A stretch of 64,000 nucleotides of DNA from Ceratopteris richardii (Eukaryota > Streptophyta > Polypodiopsida > Polypodiales > Pteridaceae), in contig CM035427.1 of the NCBI GenBank assembly GCA_020310875.1, positions 88,218,230-88,282,229 of the forward strand. The letters are read 5' to 3'. Every line of letters starts with the position of its first letter. Positions within the stretch are counted from its first letter, which is position 1. This document shows, piece by piece, positions 9,920-20,440 of the stretch. Below the pieces are notes generated by a model that was not told where the DNA came from, did not search any database, and saw nothing but the letters and a program-made list of their open reading frames with translations. The translations under genes and the position numbers were made by a program.

Positions 9920-12418
9920 TCACCAAAGTCCACTTTGCTGAATTTTTCGGTGAGTAAGATCTGCTGCAAAATGTCCTCCTGTTGGACTTGAGTGAGCCAG
10001 ATTGATGACTGAGTTTACTTCATGTGTAGGGATACATCGGAGTAAGGTTCCTGTATGATCTGCATAATAAAGTTCTCCAGCAACTAACCGGAATCTTCGA
10101 CTAAAAACTGCAATTTTTCGGCATGTAGTTGTAGGGACTTCAAAAGGTAGACATCCATCCGAAAGGAAGGTCAATAACTGATCATAATACGTAGTTGGTA
10201 CTGGTTGGTTCGACAATTCCTCAGTAGTTGGTTCTGAAGTATAGATGGCTGGCGTTGTATCATTTATGCCGACCGGAGGTTCACCTGAATCTAAGCGTGA
10301 CAAAAAGTCTGCTAAAGCATGTGAACTACCTGGCCGATGAGTGACATCATAGTCGAATTCCTGCAATAGTAGGACCCATCGTGCTAGGCGGCCACCTATA
10401 TGTTGCTGCCGAACCAAGTAAACAAGTGCAGCGTGATCGACATGAAATGTAAATTTTTGGCCCAGCAAATAATGTCTGAATTTTTTTACCGAATACACTA
10501 GTCCTAAGCATTCCCTCTCTGTTACCGAGTAGTTCTTCTCTGCAGGTGCTAATCTTCTGCTAGCATAGTATACTGGTCTAAACCATTTATCGGTTTGTTG
10601 CATCAGTACACTTCCTATTGCTATATCAGATGCATCAATGAATACGTGAAATGGGTGATCCCAATCTGGTGGTTGTAAAATGGGAACCTGTGTTAATAAC
10701 TGTTTCAGTCGATCAAATGCTATCTGACATTCCTGAGTCCATTCGAATTGCCGTGGAGTCTTGGAAATTAATTTTTTCAGTGGTATTGCCACATGAGCAA
10801 GCCACCGTAAATGTCTTCCATGCCATCTCACTTGACCCATAAACCGCATTACTTCTTTAGGTGTATTAGGCACCGGAGCTTCTAATACTGCTGAAATTTT
10901 ATCAGGATCGACTTGAATACCCTGTCCCGATATGATGTGACCAAGTAACTTACCACATGAAACCGCAAACACAGATTTCTTTGGGTTTAAACACAATCTA
11001 TATTCTCTACATTTCTGAAAGCAACATCGTAAATGTACCAGATGTGCGATCGTCTTACCAAAAATTGAAAAATCGTCAAGGTATACTTGCATAAATGAGG
11101 TGAGATAAGGAGAAAATATCTCCTGCATACATCTTTGAAATGTGCTTGGTGCATTCCTCAATCCAAACCACATTACTGTACAAGCAAAGACACCCCAATT
11201 TGTAATAAATGCCGTTTTTGGTATATCCTCTTCAGCCATTCTTACTTGGTTATATCCACTGTATCCATTTAGAAATGAATACATCTCATGACCTGCTACT
11301 TTGTCAAGCATAGTATCCAAAAAGGGAATCGGAAAAGGATCCGGTACTGTTGTAGCATTTAATTTCCTATAGTCTACGCAGATTCTCAATTGCTTGTTTT
11401 TCTTCGGTACAATCACAATCGGTGAAATCCATTCCGCATGTTCTATTGGTACTATGAATCCAACTTTTAATAACCTATCAAGTTCAGCCTTTACCTGTGA
11501 TGCATAATGTGGGTTCATCGGGTAGCTGGTTTGCTTTATCGGTTTCGCTTCTGGTTTTAGCATAACTCTGTGTTGATAAATACGAGGATCCAAGCCCTTC
11601 ATGTCTTTGTAATCCCATGCAAAGACGTCAGTAAATTCTTGGAGTAACTGAATTAAATCTGCTTGAAATGCTTCCGGTAAGTTTTGCTTTATCTTTACAG
11701 GACGAGGGTGATCTTCATCTCCAAGATTATAAGTAATTAACTGGTCTTCTGGAACATAAAATTGTTGATATTTCTCTGTATTAGCTGATGGTTCGAGAAG
11801 TTGCTGTAGTTCATTATCGTGAATCGAAATGGTATCTTCCTCCTTAGTTTCTTCGGCAATGGGTATTACTGTACATACTGAAGCATTCCAGGTATCTACA
11901 ACAGACTGTAGATCAATAGTTCCTAATGTCATTAAATCAACATTATTCTTCAGAAATTCTTCTTCTTCGTCATCGGACAACCCATCTAACATATGGACTG
12001 GTTCGGCAAAATATGGTCGAGCATGTAACTCACAGGGTTGTATCGCGTCTAACTTTACAACACATTTGCGATTTTTATCTTTGAACGTAAGTTCCTGGGC
12101 TGACCAGTCTTGAATTACCTTGGCTTGTTTCAACCAAGGACGGCCGAAAAGTAGATTGTAATCTAGGGTGGATTCCGGCAATTCTAGAACAACGAAGGTC
12201 ATCTTGAATGTTGTGTCTTGCAAGGTTATGGGTATATCTCGGACAAGTCCTACTGGATGGACTCTAGATTGATCAGCCATCCTAACAAAGAATTGAACTG
12301 GTTCTATCTTAGTCCATCCCAACTTCTTACAAAGTGACGCAGTGGCAATATTCACGCCAGACCCCCCATCAATTAAAACTTGTGTGATTTGATGTTTATT
12401 AAACCATACCGTAATCAT
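9920..12418 (-). CDS. gypsy protease, reverse transcriptase and RNase H
   Basis: This is an 832-residue frame with three domains in order. Residues 1-110 are the aspartic protease (LIDGGSGVN active-site loop, NLLFGRPWL). Residues about 290-470 are the reverse transcriptase (LRICVDYRKLN, FLNGYSGYNQV, FGLRNAPSTFQ and the YLDD catalytic box near 11073-11084). Residues about 560-700 are RNase H (FHVFIDASDIAIGSVL, VTERECLGLVY, HRPGSSHALADFLSRL). The protease cuts the polyprotein, and RT with RNase H makes cDNA in the cytoplasmic particle. Domain order and sequence are Ty3/gypsy. Protease and RT lengths look normal. Confidence 0.95.
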   Translation of the reverse strand: MITVWFNKHQITQVLIDGGSGVNIATASLCKKLGWTKIEPVQFFVRMADQSRVHPVGLVRDIPITLQDTTFKMTFVVLELPESTLDYNLLFGRPWLKQAKVIQDWSAQELTFKDKNRKCVVKLDAIQPCELHARPYFAEPVHMLDGLSDDEEEEFLKNNVDLMTLGTIDLQSVVDTWNASVCTVIPIAEETKEEDTISIHDNELQQLLEPSANTEKYQQFYVPEDQLITYNLGDEDHPRPVKIKQNLPEAFQADLIQLLQEFTDVFAWDYKDMKGLDPRIYQHRVMLKPEAKPIKQTSYPMNPHYASQVKAELDRLLKVGFIVPIEHAEWISPIVIVPKKNKQLRICVDYRKLNATTVPDPFPIPFLDTMLDKVAGHEMYSFLNGYSGYNQVRMAEEDIPKTAFITNWGVFACTVMWFGLRNAPSTFQRCMQEIFSPYLTSFMQVYLDDFSIFGKTIAHLVHLRCCFQKCREYRLCLNPKKSVFAVSCGKLLGHIISGQGIQVDPDKISAVLEAPVPNTPKEVMRFMGQVRWHGRHLRWLAHVAIPLKKLISKTPRQFEWTQECQIAFDRLKQLLTQVPILQPPDWDHPFHVFIDASDIAIGSVLMQQTDKWFRPVYYASRRLAPAEKNYSVTERECLGLVYSVKKFRHYLLGQKFTFHVDHAALVYLVRQQHIGGRLARWVLLLQEFDYDVTHRPGSSHALADFLSRLDSGEPPVGINDTTPAIYTSEPTTEELSNQPVPTTYYDQLLTFLSDGCLPFEVPTTTCRKIAVFSRRFRLVAGELYYADHTGTLLRCIPTHEVNSVINLAHSSPTGGHFAADLTHRKIQQSGLW

Positions 12419-12502
12419 AGGAACTGAGTGATCTACCGTAGAGTCTGGCTCTGGTTGTACTGTTGCGGTAGCCGGAATGCAAGCAGATTTTGTAGTAAAC
12501 TG

Positions 12503-12985
12503 CTATTGAAATTGTTGGTGTATTCCTGGTACTAATGCCAGTAATTGCCCGAAAGGCAGTGTGATGGATGCTTTTGACAATATATCCCATGCTGGTTGCA
12601 ATTGATTTGCATTTTCCTTAACTGTTGAAGATGAAGCTTGGTCTGAAGATGGTAATTCTGCTGCAGATGATGTACCTGCTTCTGTATTGTCAGCACGAGC
12701 TTGTGTCGTATCCGGGGACTGGATTACTGGAGTAGGTTCTGGAAAAACAGGTGGTTCTACGGTGGTCCATTGACTAGCTTTATTATACATTCTGTGTTGT
12801 TCACGTATCCCTGGTTCAAATAATTCTGCTGCCAGTTGCAATTGTTTACCGGAACGAGTTTGAACTGTTGCTTCCTGCGTCTCTACAGGTGTGATTGTTA
12901 CCACATTGGCCATTGGGTTTTGACGTTCCTTTTTCCTTTGGTCATATTCCGCTGCATCTCTACAGAATCTTCTAATATGGCCCAA
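12503..12985 (-). CDS. gypsy gag-pol linker region
   Basis: This is a 160-residue frame between gag and the protease. Its start (MGHIRRFC) looks like the second half of a further CCHC zinc knuckle. The remainder is low-complexity T/S/Q/P-rich with no domain. It most likely forms the C-terminal part of gag or the linker to protease. In this family gag and pol are expressed from one transcript. Confidence 0.6.
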   Translation of the reverse strand: MGHIRRFCRDAAEYDQRKKERQNPMANVVTITPVETQEATVQTRSGKQLQLAAELFEPGIREQHRMYNKASQWTTVEPPVFPEPTPVIQSPDTTQARADNTEAGTSSAAELPSSDQASSSTVKENANQLQPAWDILSKASITLPFGQLLALVPGIHQQFQ

Positions 12986-13093
12986 TTGTCCACAGAAATG
13001 ACATCGTGGTGGTGGTAAATTATGATTTTCCGGTGGTGGTCCATTCTGCCAGCGCGGTGTATTATAGTTATTGTTCCTCTGTCCTCGATAATG

Positions 13094-14557
13094 TCAATAA
13101 CCTTGTTGTTGATTGTTTCTCAAATGTGGGGGTACATATTGATTGGTTAGCTGCCCTTGTTCCTGACTAATTGCATTAACTGTTGTTGTTCCTTGTCTTC
13201 TGGCATTGTATGCACAATTCTCAGTGGTATGTCCAACAATGTTACAGATGGCGCAATAGGTCTGATTTAACGCACACTGCGCACTAGTATGTCCTGAATT
13301 CTTGCATATGGTGCAATATACTTGCTTAGTTATATCTTCAGCCACATGTTTGTTTGTTTTTATCCATTCCAAATCCTCTGAAAATCCACCAACTTTGTTT
13401 TCCAGCTGAAGGGTCATTGCGATCACTGCATCGAGGGTCATGGCTCCTACACATCTTATAATCATGATTTGCCTAAGTTGAGGAAGTAAGCCATTGATAA
13501 ACCACTGTGTAATAACATCGTCTGGTAAATTAGCATGAGCCTGGGGTAACTGTCTTAAATGTGTTCTGAAAAGGGTAGCATACTCTTGTACAGTTTGATT
13601 TGGTTTCTGTCTGTTGTTCTGTAAATAATCAAAGATCTCTGCAGGATTTTTTTTCAACCTGAATCGCTGCAAAAAAGCGTCTCGTACTGCTTCATAAGTA
13701 CCGAAATGATTAATATCGTATTCAGTAAGCCATCTTGCTGCTTCATTCACAAGTGTAGATTGAAAAACAAATGCTTTGTATGCCGGGTCCGGTGGATGGT
13801 TGAGGACAGCGTAACTGATTTCAAAGGTGCGTACGTGAGCATCTGGATCATCTCCTGGAAATCCACTAAACTTTGTGTATGTTACTCCCGTTGGAGCCGA
13901 TCTGGGTTGACCTAACTGTCGTTGCGGTTGTTCGTTCATCGTGAGTGTATTATACCTTCCTTCTGTATTTCTGTTTTGAGTTTCTGAACTACCGGAATTT
14001 GTTTCACCAAATGGCACACTTTCCGGTGCAATTAGCTTACTTACTATATTGCAAATTTCTGTTTCAAATAGTCTTCCTTCCTCCTTGATATCCAGAGTAG
14101 GAGGACTTGCTTCCAAACGTTGTAGTTGAGCGGAAGATTCAGCCGAAACTGCTGAGTCGTCACCGAAAAACTGTGTTTTTCTTACCGAAATTCCACCGGA
14201 AGGATTCGAAATTGTGACTGGATACGGTGTTGATTCGCCTGTGTTAATTTCCTTCCCTAAAGTGTTTCTAATCGTATCTGAATCTAAATCTATTCCGAAA
14301 ACTTTTAGACTAGATTCCAACTGCGTCTTGGTAGGTTCCAAAATTGCTGTATTTTTTACAGTCTGCACCGTAGTGATACCAGACAGTTCTAGAGATGTAA
14401 TACGTTCTACCGTAATTTCACCGGAATCAGTTTTATCGTTCGTCACTTTTTCAACAACTGGGTCAGGTCTAATTGCACTAGTACCTCCCAGAGTTGTTCT
14501 TAATACCCCTAACTGGTGATTCTTGGGATACTTTTCACCTGATCGAGTAATCGGCAT
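13094..14557 (-). CDS. gypsy gag (capsid and nucleocapsid)
   Basis: This is a 487-residue frame starting at MPITRSGEKYPK. Residues about 1-210 are polar and disordered. Residues about 220-375 are a retrotransposon gag capsid domain (FSGFPGDDPDAHVRTFEISY, EAARWLTEYDINHFGTYEAV, NRQKPNQTVQEYATLFRTHL). Near the C-terminus are two CCHC zinc knuckles, CTICKNSGHTSAQC and CAICNIVGHTTENC. The product would form the cytoplasmic particle and bind the element RNA. The start is supported by its position about 145 bp after the 5' LTR. Confidence 0.92.
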   Translation of the reverse strand: MPITRSGEKYPKNHQLGVLRTTLGGTSAIRPDPVVEKVTNDKTDSGEITVERITSLELSGITTVQTVKNTAILEPTKTQLESSLKVFGIDLDSDTIRNTLGKEINTGESTPYPVTISNPSGGISVRKTQFFGDDSAVSAESSAQLQRLEASPPTLDIKEEGRLFETEICNIVSKLIAPESVPFGETNSGSSETQNRNTEGRYNTLTMNEQPQRQLGQPRSAPTGVTYTKFSGFPGDDPDAHVRTFEISYAVLNHPPDPAYKAFVFQSTLVNEAARWLTEYDINHFGTYEAVRDAFLQRFRLKKNPAEIFDYLQNNRQKPNQTVQEYATLFRTHLRQLPQAHANLPDDVITQWFINGLLPQLRQIMIIRCVGAMTLDAVIAMTLQLENKVGGFSEDLEWIKTNKHVAEDITKQVYCTICKNSGHTSAQCALNQTYCAICNIVGHTTENCAYNARRQGTTTVNAISQEQGQLTNQYVPPHLRNNQQQGY

Positions 14558-14682
14558 GTAGCATTTCCATACTGATCATATAGTATTACGAACAGAACAG
14601 TCTTGCAACAATCTAATTCTGTTGCTACTGTACATCCAACAAAATTTAATTCGAACAAAATACCAGGCAATCTTAATGCCAC

Positions 14683-14702
14683 ATCCCCAATAGGATCGCC
14701 AA
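14683..14702 (-). other. primer-binding site candidate of the gypsy element
   Basis: On the minus strand, TTGGCGATCCTATTGGGGAT follows the 5' LTR end directly. It begins like the tRNA-Asp-type site TGGCGCCGTTGCCGGGGA used by Tat/Athila elements and then diverges, so the tRNA is not certain. The small element at 39634 shows the same TTGGCG start. Confidence 0.6.
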
Positions 14703-15817
14703 TGTTAAACGATAATACTTTCTATCCAACTTTCGGAAGAGTATTATCGGGTCCTCGGGTTCTTGGGAGTGGTAGGGGTCTATTAGATAGAGGCCCTGTA
14801 CTATTTTCCCATCTAATCATTCCACATCTTATCTAATCCTTCATCAATATCCAAAATAGATTTGCGGACAATTCACAACAGTAAAATCGTTCTTAACACG
14901 GATCAGGTGCGTCAGTTTATTGCCATACTATCGTTCTTACTATTTAAAAGTTCTAACATCAAAGTTGTTGTTATCTTCCTCGTCCTCTCAACAAAGGTAA
15001 ACAGAATATACCGTATCTTATTCTATATTCTGATTATAACAGAATAAAACGTCGTACACAGTACTGCAACACCACAACAGATTACTCAATGGTTCACGAT
15101 ACTACACTTTCCAAACCGTCATATTCATCTTCAATCACACAATCCGTTATACAAATGGTGTATACCAGAAAATTATTATCAATAGTGCGCACACATACCG
15201 TCAAAAAAATGATATAACAGTATACTGAACGTCATCTACTGTAACACTTAATTCAGAGTACTCAAAAAGAGGTATATCCCAATACATTAATCAGGTTCAC
15301 TACTACAGAGAATAGTATCACAGTTTCTTGCAGATATCGACTAACCTTTCTTCTCAAGAAGTACTCAATGCTATGCACTTACAAAATAACAATCGTGACA
15401 CAAACAACAATTGAACTCTTGCTTCTCTTGACGTCTCTATCTCTCTGTCTCTCTTGAGTAAATTCCTGTTAACCTTCACATGCGCAATTCTCTTCCACCT
15501 TTCTCTCCCATCTCAACCATCAATCCAAAATGTTCTCTCTCTCTCTTTCTTACACAGTGATCTCTGCTCCCACCAGCCAGACGGAGCGGCGGAAGTTCTC
15601 TCTCTCTCTTTCTTACACAGTGATCTCTGCTCCCACCAGCCAGAAGGAGCGGCGGAAGTTCTCTCTTTTCCTTCTTCTTCATCCTACTTTTTATTGCTTT
15701 CGCATCCTTCATTTACCGACTCTTGCGTAATTTCCTGCATCTCCGTCATTTCAGCCAAAATTCTTGTTTGTCCTTCTTCTGCGGTTGCGGTTGTCTCGCT
15801 CCGTCGGCCTTGTAACA
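14703..15817 (-). repeat. 5' LTR of the gypsy element
   Basis: This is the 1115-bp partner of 3102-4216, with about five substitutions between them by eye (roughly 0.4 percent). It holds the promoter of the element by family rule. I do not see a decisive TATA box. It contains the same 63-bp tandem duplication at 15532-15657. Confidence 0.93.
15532..15657. repeat. 63-bp tandem duplication inside the 5' LTR
   Basis: Units lie at 15532-15594 and 15595-15657, matching those at 3931-4056. Confidence 0.94.
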
Positions 15818-15909
15818 CTTATATGCATAGCACTCCAATGCTCGTGTTGTTCTCTTTGCAACACACACTCATAGCGAGGATAACAACGAACACAAAGAAG
15901 AGAAGCATG

Positions 15910-16139
15910 TGTTGGAGTTTGAGGTCTACGGAAGCATGTAAACAACACAAGGAAGAAGAAGAAGCTTGGAGCACAACACACAATACTGAATGTATTACCA
16001 CTAGGATGCTTAAAGGTAAGTATCCCATTAGGGTAATAGGCATATATACAAGCCAAGGGGAAAAACCTCCTAAAGAGGGAAAAAAGTGCCCCAGTGGTCC
16101 TAGTGTGTTCACACACATCACTACCTGAATATATCAACA
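15910..16139 (-). repeat. 3' LTR of copia copy A
   Basis: A 230-bp LTR, TGTTGG...CAACA on the plus strand. A polypurine tract abuts it at 16140-16152. A similar LTR is at 41695-41929. Confidence 0.8.
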
Positions 16140-16152
16140 AATCCCCCTTGGG
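16140..16152 (-). other. polypurine tract of copia copy A
   Basis: On the minus strand CCCAAGGGGGATT abuts the TG start of the 3' LTR, as expected for the plus-strand primer. The same block occurs in copies B (near 31621) and C (near 41930). Confidence 0.8.
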
Positions 16153-16212
16153 AGTGATGTTGTGAACAAGGAGTTGGCACTCATGTATAAGGAACTACCA
16201 AGCTATGTGGAA

Positions 16213-16731
16213 TCAATCTACAAAAGGAAGTAAGCCCAAAGGTTCAAACATGTCCCTAGGCAGAGCCTTTGTGAAAAGGTCAACAATGTTCTCTTGTGTG
16301 GGCATGTACGCCAAACTGATTTCTCCAACAGACAACCTCTCCATGACATAATGATAGTGCACCTCAATATGCTTAGTGCGAGCATGGAACACAGGGTTCC
16401 TCACAACTGCCAATGTGCCCTAACTAACAATGAAGATGGTGGTGGACGAAGACTAAGCAACACCAAAATGAGCCATAAGGTGTGTGAGCCACACACACTA
16501 AACACTCACTATGAAAGCTACCCTATACTCAGCCTCACAACTATGAGTGGCAACAATAGTCTGCTTCTTGCTCAACCAATATATGCATGAGCTACCAAGC
16601 ATGAAGCAAAAGCCACTAGTGGACATGCAAGTTTCATAGCAATCAGCCCAGTCAAAGTAAAAAAAAAGGCATGTAAATCTAGTGGTAGTGATCCCCCTTG
16701 GGATAAAACAATCCAAGTAGTCGGGTATCAC
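16213..16731 (-). pseudogene. copia RNase H domain, decayed
   Basis: Frames in this interval show the copia RNase H signature. These include TSGFCFMLGSSCIYWLSKKQ and SCEAEYR at 16498-16731, and ARTKHIEVHYHYVMERL with the typical tail IVDLFTKALPRDMF at 16213-16413. The domain would degrade the RNA strand during cDNA synthesis. It is not one continuous frame. Confidence 0.8.
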
Positions 16732-16801
16732 TCAAGTAGCGAAAGATGCACTCAACCACCTGCCAATGCTTGACACCTGGGCAATGCATAAACCTGCTCA
16801 T

Positions 16802-17536
16802 CTATGAGACAACACAATGAATATTTGGCCGAGTAATACATAAGTAAATCAAGCATCCAATAGCCTGCTGATAGAGAACAACATCAAATGCATCTGCAAC
16901 ATCATGAAGACTCAACCATAAACCTATCTCCATACGAGTGGCAATAGGTTTACATTCTTCAAGGCCAAAGTGCTCAAATAATATGTCCATATATTTTGTT
17001 TAAAAAATATCTATTCCACCATCAATGTGCATAAATTGAATGTGCAAATAATGATGCAAATGCCCCAAATATGACATCTCGAATGAGGCATGCAAATCAG
17101 CTTTAAAATTAGCAATATGCTTTTCATGCATGAGCAACATGTCATCAACATAAACAAAAATGATTAGAAGCATATCATTTGCACGCTTAACATATAAGGT
17201 GCTTAGTTGGTTGTTCTCAAAACCATGTGCAATTAGGTAGGCATGTATTTTCTCATACCATGCACATGGTGCTTGCTTCGAACCATATAATGTCTTTTTC
17301 AACCTGCACAGTTGGTTTTCATGCCCTTTCTGCACAAAGCCACAAGGCTAAAAAACATACACTTCTTCATGCAAGCCACCATTCAAAAATGTAGTTTTAA
17401 TGTCCAACTCATGTACATTCCAACCATGATGAGTTGCACGTGCATAGATGCTACGAGCAGTTGTCATTTGGCATGTAGGAGCGAAGGTCTCATCAAAATC
17501 AACCCTTTGCAACAAACCTAGCCTAATACATATCAT
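16802..17536 (-). pseudogene. copia reverse transcriptase, decayed
   Basis: Pieces of the copia RT are recognisable: VHELDIKTTFLNGGLHEEVY, LKKTLYGSKQAPCAWYEKIH, and the catalytic YVDDMLL in IIFVYVDDMLL (17000-17335). GCLIYLCITRPN near 16802-16990 marks the RT end. The region is broken. Confidence 0.85.
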
Positions 17537-18166
17537 CTATTCTATAAGGCTTACACTTCAATGTGTATACCCACTTTTCATGATAGCATCATATTCTGAT
17601 TGCATAGTAGCCATTCAATTTTTTGAATGTTGTGCTTCATCAAACGAAATGGGCACATATTCACAAAGACTCAAGGCAGTTATAGCATAGTAATCTATTA
17701 CAAAAGAAGCACTATGAGAGCTTCAATGAGTAAGATATGAAAGAGGTGCATCTAATTTTCTATCATGCAAAGTTTGCACCAAACATTTTGTCATAGATTT
17801 TTCCTCCTGAGTATTATCTCTCTCCTCAACAAGTGCATCATGTAAATCTACATCAGAAATGGAATGATTTGCATCATTGTGTGAAACCTATAAAGGCTAA
17901 GAAGTTGCCTCATTAGGACCAGCACTAGACTGTCCACCTATAAAAAGAGGCAACAAAGTGTCATACATGTCTTTGGAGCTAACTGATGTCTCCTTGGTAC
18001 TTGAAAGTAATGGCTGAATAGCATCTTCCAAAAAAAACAACATCATGGCTAACCAAAATGCATTTACTCTATGGACGATACAGATGATAGCCTTTGCTTT
18101 CATAACTGTACCCAACAAAAATGCATTTCATTGCTTTATCATTCAGTTTCCTGTGTTGTTGTTCAG

Positions 18167-18559
18167 TCACTCATGCATATGCCAAACAACAAAAACACAC
18201 AGGTGAGAAATAGATGGATTACGACCATGCCAAGCCGCATCTGGAGTGATAGACGGCAATTCTTTAGTGGGGTACCTATTAAGTACATATTCTGCACACA
18301 TAACAACCTCAAGCCAAAAACTATGTGTTAAAGCCTCACTCATGACCATACACCTCGCCATCTCCATGAGTGACTTGTTCTTACTTTCAGCAACTCCATT
18401 TTGTTGAGGTGTATATGGCACTCTACATTGATGTTTTATGAAACATTCAACCGTAAATGCACTAAAATCAGAAGACATATATTCCCCCTCCCGATCAGAA
18501 TGGAGGGTGTCCATTTTACATGCTGAAAGATATCCAAAACTAGAAACTATTTGAAGCAC
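18167..18559 (-). pseudogene. copia integrase core, partial
   Basis: This is a 130-residue frame with LHSDREGEYMSSDF (second catalytic Asp) and the typical copia block VPYTPQQNGVAESKNKSLME carrying the catalytic Glu. SFWLEVVMCAEYVLNRYP follows. Copies B and C are both truncated within this domain. Confidence 0.85.
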
Positions 18560-18820
18560 ATAAACAATTCAGACTTTGCTTTCAATGGATATACCCATGC
18601 ATGCTTGGAAAAGCCATCGATGAAAGTCACAAAGTAAAGATAGTTCCCAAAAGAATGTGTCTGCATAGGACTACATACATCAATGTGAACAAGCTGCAAT
18701 TTCTGAGTAGATCAAATTGAACCATCTTTTGGGAAGGAGAAACACTACATTTTGCCCAAAATATAGCCTTCACATACATGTTTACCAAGTTCCTCAAGTT
18801 TGGGCAAAGAGGAAACTATT

Positions 18821-19111
18821 TCATATTTCTACAGGCATAGCAAAACTAGCAAAATTCAGATGACCAAAGCATGCATGCCAAAGCTTTGCATCTAACATAG
18901 CCTGAGAATCTTGAAATGCACATGTTGATTCATTCAAAGATTTTGCATAATCTATGAGCTTATACAGCCCACGACATAAAATGGCAGAAGCAATAATGAT
19001 GTCACCATTTGACAGATCATAAATTGTAAAACTATCATCAACAAATTTCATGACCAAGCCAATCTTGGCTAATGCTGAAATTGATAATAGATTTTTCTTG
19101 ATCCTTGGCAA
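18821..19111 (-). pseudogene. copia protease end and pre-integrase domain
   Basis: The frame starts with PRIKKNLLSISALAKIGLVM, the usual end of the copia protease region. It runs into the pre-integrase zinc-binding domain (LDAKLWHACFGHLNF). The active-site part of the protease lies upstream in decayed sequence. Confidence 0.8.
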
Positions 19112-19379
19112 AACTTAAGCATATAACAATGTAAAAGAACTACCATCAACAGTAGTCAAAATGATCTTACCAACTCCCATAACAGGATAAGAGGGGTTAT
19201 CGGCACATGTGATAGTATTCCCTATAGCAGAATACTATGATTGTGCTAATTCTACCCCTATAGGGAATACTAGTAGCAGATTTTTGTTTACTAGTAGAAG
19301 AGCTCCATTAACCTTTGCCCTTTTGACTAGCCAGGAAAGTTTGATGTGCAACACACATAATGGAGCTATTCTGCCTAGA

Positions 19380-20055
19380 TTGATCTTCCTACAAGAGAAC
19401 ACAGACTAACTCCTCAAATGTCAAAGATTTGGATTTCCTTTCATCATCAATCAAAGAGTAGAAGCAAAACTTTGATATGAATTTGGAAGACCACTCAAAA
19501 CAATCTGCTTAACTGAACTGTCAGGCAAGACTTCATCAGCAAAAATCAAGTACTCCTTCAAATCTTCGGTCTTTGTCAAAAAATTTTCCATGGAATATCC
19601 TTCATTCATGTGCTCACTCTCCAATTGTTTTTGGAGGTAAGCAACAAGAGCCTCATTCCTTGCCTGGTATAAAGTGGTAATTGTATGCCAAGCATCTTTT
19701 GCTATCTTTCAAGAGTGAATGTGAGGAGTAATGACATGTTTGAGAGACAAGGCTATCAATGCATGTGCTTGAGCATCTCTGCCATCCCAACAAAGTTGCT
19801 CTACAGTAGGTGTAGCAAGAACCATAGCACGAACAAGAACTTGAAGAATATCACCATCTTGAATCTATCTGCATCACCTTAACTACGTTTGTAGGTGAAA
19901 TAGGATGTTTTCAACACCTTGCACAATATTCCATAGTCCTTTTGCAGCCAAAACATGATGCATCATATAAGCCCATAATGGGTAATTGGTACCATCCAAC
20001 TTATCCTCAACAACCAACATACGGAATCCATCACTACTTTCAACCATGGCTACTA
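19380..20055 (-). pseudogene. copia gag region, decayed
   Basis: No long open frame remains. On the minus strand the start near 20046 encodes a block of the type KLDGTNYPLWAYMMHHVLAA, characteristic of the N-terminus of plant copia gag. Further gag-like segments follow to about 19400. Confidence 0.65.
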
Positions 20056-20370
20056 ACTAGAATACCCTAATGCAAAAAAATGATTGTATCTCAAAAAGTT
20101 GAACATAACTACCCTATAGAGTTCTATTAAACCTATAGTCGACTTTGAGATACTTATACTCAAAAACTGAAACCTGTATATATCTTCTGCACAAAAGGAT
20201 GAAATTGCATGCACAGTGCATTTAAAGGCTGAAAGGAGCTCAGGTCATGATTTGGACACCACATAGTGAAGCTGTTTTGAAATCCTAATCACCCTGAGTA
20301 TGCTCACCCATTTTGTGCAATTTTGGATATTGTGATCGGATAGGGGTCGACCAGATGAACTGACAACCTT

Positions 20371-20383
20371 CTATGATACCAAT
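20371..20383 (-). other. tRNA-Met primer-binding site of copia copy A
   Basis: On the minus strand ATTGGTATCATAG follows an LTR end CAACA. It matches the initiator tRNA-Met site TGGTATCAGAGC with few changes. Confidence 0.85.
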
Positions 20384-20440
20384 TGTTGGATTTTGAGGTC
20401 TACGAAAGCACATGAGCAACACAAGGAAGAAAATTCATGA
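20384..20440 (-). repeat. 5' LTR remnant of copia copy A
   Basis: About 50 bp match the start of the LTRs at 15910 and 41695 (plus-strand TGTTGG, GAGGTCTACG). Similarity then stops. Confidence 0.65.

Larger units (their letters stand above)
3102..15817 (-). mobile_element. Ty3/gypsy LTR retrotransposon with accessory frames (12.7 kb)
   Basis: Two 1115-bp direct repeats with TG/CA ends bound the element. Reading on the minus strand, the order is 5' LTR (14703-15817), primer site, gag with zinc knuckles, aspartic protease, RT, RNase H, integrase, then about 4.7 kb of extra frames and the 3' LTR (3102-4216). RT before integrase marks it as Ty3/gypsy, and no chromodomain follows the integrase. 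Extra frames between pol and the 3' LTR are known from non-chromodomain (OTA: Tat and Athila) plant lineages, so I lean to that group. The LTRs differ at about five sites by eye, so insertion was recent. The element is near-complete with a few breaks. No matching target-site duplication is visible at its ends. Confidence 0.93.
15910..20440 (-). mobile_element. Ty1/copia retrotransposon copy A (decayed)
   Basis: On the minus strand the order is a 5' LTR remnant (20384-20440), tRNA-Met primer site, gag, protease/pre-integrase, integrase, RT, RNase H, polypurine tract and 3' LTR (15910-16139). Integrase before RT is diagnostic of copia. The element is broken at many places. Its 5' LTR matches the 3' LTR for only about 50 bp. 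Related copies lie at 31578-33840 and 41695-44060. Confidence 0.88.
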
